Under the pieces are notes generated by a model. The model was not told the origin of the DNA, made no database searches, and saw only the letters and a program-made list of their open reading frames with translations. Shown here in pieces: positions 60,010 to 64,000 of a DNA stretch of 64,000 bases. Made by a program: the position numbers and the translations under genes. This stretch comes from Bubalus kerabau (lineage: Eukaryota > Chordata > Mammalia > Artiodactyla > Bovidae), in contig NC_073633.1 of NCBI RefSeq assembly GCF_029407905.1, positions 28,286,501 through 28,350,500 of the forward strand, written 5' to 3'. The stretch's first letter is position 1. Each line of letters opens with the position of its first letter.

Positions 60010-61828
60010 AATTGAAGGTGACGAAATATTACCAAACTCATTCAATGAAGTCTTCATTACCCTGATGCCAAAACCAGACAATAAAACTACCAAAAAAAGT
60101 CAATTTCTTGAATGAACATTAATAAAAAAAATCCTCAACAAAATATTAGCAAACTTCAGTTCAATCAGTTCAGCTGCTCAGTCTTGCCCAACTCTTTGTG
60201 ACCCCATGGACTGAAGCATGCCAGGCTTCCCTGTCCATCACCAGCTTCTGGAGCTTGCTCAAATTCATGTCCATAAAGTCAGTGATGCCATCCAACGATC
60301 TCATCCTCTGTTGTCCCCTTCTTTTCCTGCCCTCAATCTTTCCCAGCATCAGGGTCTTTATCAATGAATCAGTTCTTTGCATCAGGTGGCCCAAGTATTG
60401 GAGTTTCAGCTTCAGCATTAGTCCTTCCAATGAATATTCAAGACTAACTTCCTTTAGAACTGAATTAAGTTAGGAAACTTAATTCAACAATTTATGAAAG
60501 AATCATATATCGTGGCCAAGTGGGATATAGTCTAGGTGTACAAGGATGGTTCAGTATTTGCAAATCAGTCAACATGATATACATTAATAGCATGAAGGAT
60601 AAAAACTTATATAATTATCTCAACAGACAAAGAAAAAGTATTTGACAAAATTCAGCATCCATTCATGTTTAAAACTCTTAATAAACTTGGTATAATGGGA
60701 CCACATCTCAAAATAATACAGGCCATTTACAACAAACACACAATTAATATCATATTTGATGGTAAAAAATGAAAGCTTCTCTCCAAGATGAGGAACAAGA
60801 CAAGGATGCCTACTCTCACCATTTCCATTTAACATAGTACTTGAAGTCCTTGTCACAGCAGTCACATAGGAAAAAGAAATAGAAGGCATCCAAATTGGAA
60901 TAAAACTATTAAAATGCAAAAAGACAGCCTATCAAACAGAAGAGGATACTTGCAAATAATTAGTCAATAAGGGGTTAATGTCCAAAATATATAAAGAAAT
61001 TTATATGCAATATGTAAACTATAAATAATCTGATTTTTAAAAAGGCAGAGGCCCTAAATAAACATTTTTCCAAAGAAACATACAGATGGGCAACAGACAC
61101 ATGAAAAGACATTCAACATCTCTAATCATCAGGTAAATGCAAATCAAAACCCAATGAGATCTCACCTCACCCCAATCAGAAAACTATCATCAAAAGCCAA
61201 GAAGTAATGAGTGTTGCTGAGGATGTGAAGAAAAGGGACCCTTTGGGCACCCTTGTTGGGAAAGTAAACTGGTGCAGCCACTATTTAAAACAGCATAAAA
61301 GTTCTTCAAAAATTAAAAATATAAATACTATATCATTCAGCAATTCCATTGCTGGATATCTATCAGAAGAAAACAAAAACACTAATTTGAAAATATATAT
61401 GCACCCTAATATTCACAGAAGCATTATTTCTAATCACCAAGATATGGAAGCAATCAGTATTCATCCATATGAATAGATAGAGAATATGTGTACACACACA
61501 CACACACATATATATATACAATGAAATATTACTTAATCATAAAAAGGATAAAACCTCATCATATGAGACAACATGGAAAACCTGGAGGGTATTATACTTA
61601 GCAAAATAAGTCAGACAGAGAAAGACAAATACTGTATGTTTTCACTTATATATGGATTCTAAAATGCAAAACTAACAGAACAGAAACAGACTCATAGATA
61701 TAGGGAATAAACTACCGGTTACTAGAGGGGAAAGGGGTGAGTGTTGGAGTGAAATAGGTGAAGCGGATTAAGAGGTACAAAAATTATGTGTATTTTTCCA
61801 TACTTACAAAATAAATAAAATTATGTAC
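60010..61828 (+). mobile_element. L1 3' half with nested BovB
   Basis: Plus-strand ORF2 pieces (ATGCCAAAACCAGACAATAA near 60066, CAAGACAAGGATGCCTACTC near 60797), an internal deletion near 60950, then the C-terminus and 3' UTR up to about 61828. (CA)n(TA)n at 61493-61520. Many stops. Confidence 0.85.
60157..60470 (-). mobile_element. BovB 3' fragment nested in L1
   Basis: Reversed tail TTCAGTTCAATCAGTTCAG and C-terminal part. AAACTT lies on both sides (60151 and 60475). Confidence 0.9.
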
Positions 61829-62637
61829 TGTGCAGTAAGGAAAGGAATCGACCCTACCAATACCTTAACTGTAGCCAGTGAAACTGATTTCAGACTTCTT
61901 GCATCCAGAATTGAAAGAGGATAAGTTTGTTTTAATTAAACGACCAAGTTCATATTAACCATTGAGCATATGTGTGTTTTTGTTTGCGCTGCTGCAGGAG
62001 TAGGATGAGATGTATCTGCAGTTGTCTGTTGGGACGCCATGGTGAGGCAGGTTTGGATGGACATTCTCGGGACAGCCAACTTAGCTGAATAAAATCTTCC
62101 TGGAGTCACTTTTCTCTTTTAGTTCCTTTCACTTCTTCCCATTTTGGAGTACAGCATATTGTAGCTAAATATTTATTTTGATAGGGCTTCCCTCATAGGT
62201 CAGTTGGTAAAGAATCCGCCTGTAATGCAGGAGACCCCGGTTCCATTCGTGGGTCGGGAAGATACGCTGGAGAAGGGATAGGCTACCCACTCCAGTATTC
62301 TTGGGCTTCCCTTGTGGTTCAGCTGGTTAAAAAGATCCCCTGGAGAAGGGAAAGGCTACCCACTTCAGTATTCTGGCCTGGGGATTCCATGGGCTCTATA
62401 GTCCATGGGGTCGCAACGAGTCGGACCCGACTGAGCGCCTTTCACTTTCACTTTCTTATCTATTAATAGACCTCTCCTAGCTACAAGTTTGAGACTCTAG
62501 CGCAGAGGAAGATACAGACTGAGAGGAAGATAAAGACCAAAGTCTCAAATCTGTAAGGCCAATAAGAAGCACTGCAAATGCCCTGTGGTGGCCTCACGGT
62601 GTGACTGTGGCTAGAGGAGGGGCTGAGCCCCGCGGAG
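61829..62637. other. 3' flank of second TRAV22 with a SINE
   Basis: 61840-62110 aligns with 28330-28600 and marks the duplicated cassette. It is interrupted by Bov-tA sequence at 62185-62453. Confidence 0.6.
62185..62453 (+). repeat. Bov-tA SINE with a partly repeated head
   Basis: A head and start of body (62185-62302) are followed by a second partial head (GGGCTTCCCTTGTGG at 62303) and the rest of the body to GGGTCGCAACGAGTCGG. Either one SINE inserted in another or a local duplication. Confidence 0.85.
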
Positions 62638-62676
62638 GGTTTGTGTACAGGCTGCAGATGCCCCGGGAGCACAGTG
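62638..62676 (-). other. V-RSS (23 bp spacer) of the second TRAV22
   Basis: Heptamer position reads CACTGTG (62676-62670), T for A at position 4. The 23-base spacer and nonamer ACACAAACC (62646-62638) are as in the other TRAV22. Confidence 0.85.
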
Positions 62677-63207
62677 CTGCACAGCACAGAAGTAAGTGCC
62701 TGAGTCTGTGGTCCGCAAAGAGGAAACATGCAGTGAGCTGCGGCGTTCTTTAGGGACTGTCGTGGCATTTAATCTTCCTTCCTGCCTTGTTTCCTGAAGG
62801 AATGTAAATGAGGTGGATGAGGAGGCCCCGGGGGGCTTCTGAAGATACCACCGCATACTGTCTGCCGAGGTGGAGAAATTACACCACAGTGTAGAGCTGG
62901 CTCCTTCCTGTGGAGTCAGGGCTGGGGGACTCTGCTCCACATTCACCCCTCTCACACCTGATGAGAAAGAGACAGACAGTCACAGGTGAGGCTCACTGTA
63001 ACTCTGAAAAAACCCTGAACGTGTCCCTCCAGCTCTCATAGATGTTGAGAAGGATAGGAAGTGTGCAGGACTTGTCAACTCTTTCTACTCCCTCCCTCAA
63101 CAGTACAGCAGCTGCTCATTTCTTCAGATTCCCCTGCAGGGCAGCCCCAACTCACAGCAAACCTGGGCAAACAAAAGCCCCAGCACAGTGCCCACTAGCC
63201 TCTTCAT
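62677..63207 (-). CDS. TRAV22: TRAV22-like V segment with reframed FR2-CDR2
   Basis: Leader exon 63207-63156 encodes MKRLVGTVLGLLFAQVC plus one base, GTGAGT donor. The 198-bp intron ends in CTCATCAG. The V exon (62957-62677, 281 nt) joins as CVRGVNVEQSPPALTPQEG. Landmarks: first cysteine in LWCNFSTS, MRWYLQKPPG, and TTDSGTYFC with the second cysteine, end AVQ. Compared with the TRAV22 at 28.9 kb, two bases are gained after the PP of FR2 and one more about 40 bases later. The stretch between, LIHLFYIPSG in the other copy, is therefore read in another frame as SSTSFTFLQE; the frame is then restored with one extra codon. No stop arises. Splice sites are intact and the heptamer has one change. 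It may be transcribed, but a correct V fold is doubtful, so a non-functional class is possible. Confidence 0.85.
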
Positions 63208-63579
63208 GATGCCTTGACTTGCTGCTGAGAAATTTTCACCTTAAAATACACAGCTAAACCCATAAGTGTTGTGTCACTTCTTGTCTGGAAATGCTCCTGC
63301 TCCTGCAACCAATCAGCTCGCCCAACAAACCCCGCTCAGGTGACACTCTGTGACAGGAAGCCCCACCTAACAGTCAACTCCACTGAGAACACTGAACTTG
63401 AGAAAACAAATCCTTTCTTTGCAAATTGAAAAAGAAAAGAAAAAATCTAAGATGTCCATAGGAATGAAACATTTGCAATACTATATATTCTCTGTACTAT
63501 TTGCCTTCACAGAACATGCCAACTTCCTGAAAATAACACAGGCTGAAACTGTAAATCCTTTAAGCTACCAGATCTCAGG
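63208..63579. promoter_or_regulatory. 5' flank of second TRAV22
   Basis: 63208-63380 resembles the flank of the other TRAV22. CCAATCAG at 63308-63315 (plus strand) is a possible CCAAT-type element; the other copy has GCCAGTCAG there. The rest is unassigned. Confidence 0.35.
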
Positions 63580-63618
63580 GGTTTGCAGATAGCTCCCCCT
63601 ACAGTCCTAGTCACCATG
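63580..63618 (-). other. Degenerate V-RSS of the TRAV8 pseudogene
   Basis: CATGGTG (63618-63612) at the heptamer place, 23-base spacer, CTGCAAACC (63588-63580). Two heptamer changes, one within the critical CAC. Confidence 0.7.
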
Positions 63619-63906
63619 TCACTCAGAGCATAGAAGTACTTGGTCAAATTACTTCAGTGGGCTTTTTCCTCAGGTGAAAGGAAGTTTCACTCTTCCTAAA
63701 TTCAGATGCAAAATCTTTGATGCCTGAAACAAGATTGTTTCCAGACACGTACTTCAGGAGAAGCTGGAGTCCTTGGTTGGGGTACTGCACATACCAGTAG
63801 AGATTAGGTTGAAGAGAAAATGAGTAGTTGCACCTCAGCTCCAGAGGGGCTCCTTCAGAGACAGTGATGTGGCCATCGGGCTGGGTCACTGACTGGGCTG
63901 CCGAAC
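63619..63906 (-). pseudogene. TRAV8: TRAV8-like pseudogene, V exon (leader outside window)
   Basis: Minus strand reads AAQSVTQPDGHITVSEGAP, LELRCNYSFS with the first cysteine, LYWYVQYPNQGLQLLLKY and SETSFHLRK, all close to human TRAV8 members. After HLRK a net loss of about 4 bases shifts the frame into a stop. Beyond the shift the codon for the second cysteine reads TAT (tyrosine) in YFYALSD. The heptamer is also degenerate, and no clear AG precedes the exon start. The leader exon would lie past 64000. It is the 5'-most V segment here and pairs with the TRAV8 remnant at 31.3 kb. Confidence 0.88.
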
Positions 63907-64000
63907 CATAAATACTGAATCAGTGAACTCAGCTAAACAAAAGTCTCTATTCAAAGTCAAACCAGAACAATGTTCCGTGTGTGGACAAGAGAGTAAAATG

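Noticed and set aside
1..64000. CRISPR arrays, operons or phage-type systems
   Set aside because: Sequence is vertebrate: split V segments, SINEs and LINEs. The regular repeats are interspersed retroposons, not spaced arrays.

Overview
The window comes from a ruminant genome, most likely cattle or a close bovid. It lies inside the variable-gene part of the T-cell receptor alpha/delta (TRA/TRD) locus. Two things show this. The unique sequence carries V segments with leader exon, V exon and a 23-bp-spacer recombination signal sequence (RSS), closest to human TRAV8, TRAV22, TRAV23, TRDV1, TRAV24 and TRAV26. The repeats are BovB (RTE-type) LINEs, Bov-tA and Bov-A2 SINEs, CHR-type tRNA SINEs and a bovine-type L1 3' end, a set typical of bovids. 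Family names rest on recalled human sequences; no search was run.

All V segments are on the minus strand, so the D, J and C segments should lie beyond position 1. From 5' to 3' of the locus (high to low coordinates) the order is TRAV8 pseudogene (63.6-63.9 kb), TRAV22 with an altered CDR2 (62.7-63.2), TRDV1-C (51.2-51.8), TRDV1-B (45.2-45.7), TRAV24 pseudogene split by a BovB element (33.65-34.7), TRAV8 remnant (31.3-31.4), TRAV22 (28.9-29.5), TRAV23 pseudogene (21.4-21.9), TRDV1-A (16.1-16.7) and TRAV26 (3.4-4.5). This is the human order (22-23-TRDV1-24-26), partly repeated: two TRAV8-TRAV22 cassettes and three TRDV1 units whose flanks also align. TRDV1-A, -B, -C, TRAV22 (28.9 kb) and TRAV26 look intact. 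TRAV22 (62.7 kb) is open but has a compensated frameshift across FR2-CDR2. TRAV23, TRAV24 and both TRAV8 copies are broken.

The rest is mostly retroposons, many nested: BovB pieces up to about 2.5 kb, L1 pieces (one a twin-primed inversion with a 19-bp target duplication), and some 20 Bov-tA/Bov-A2 copies. Several insertions occur in only one copy of a duplicated unit, so they postdate the duplications. No tRNA, rRNA, CRISPR or ordinary multi-exon gene was found. I see no new molecular system. The most unusual items are TRDV1-A, with a 9-codon gain in CDR1 and a 9-codon loss in CDR2, and the TRAV22 copy with the reframed CDR2.
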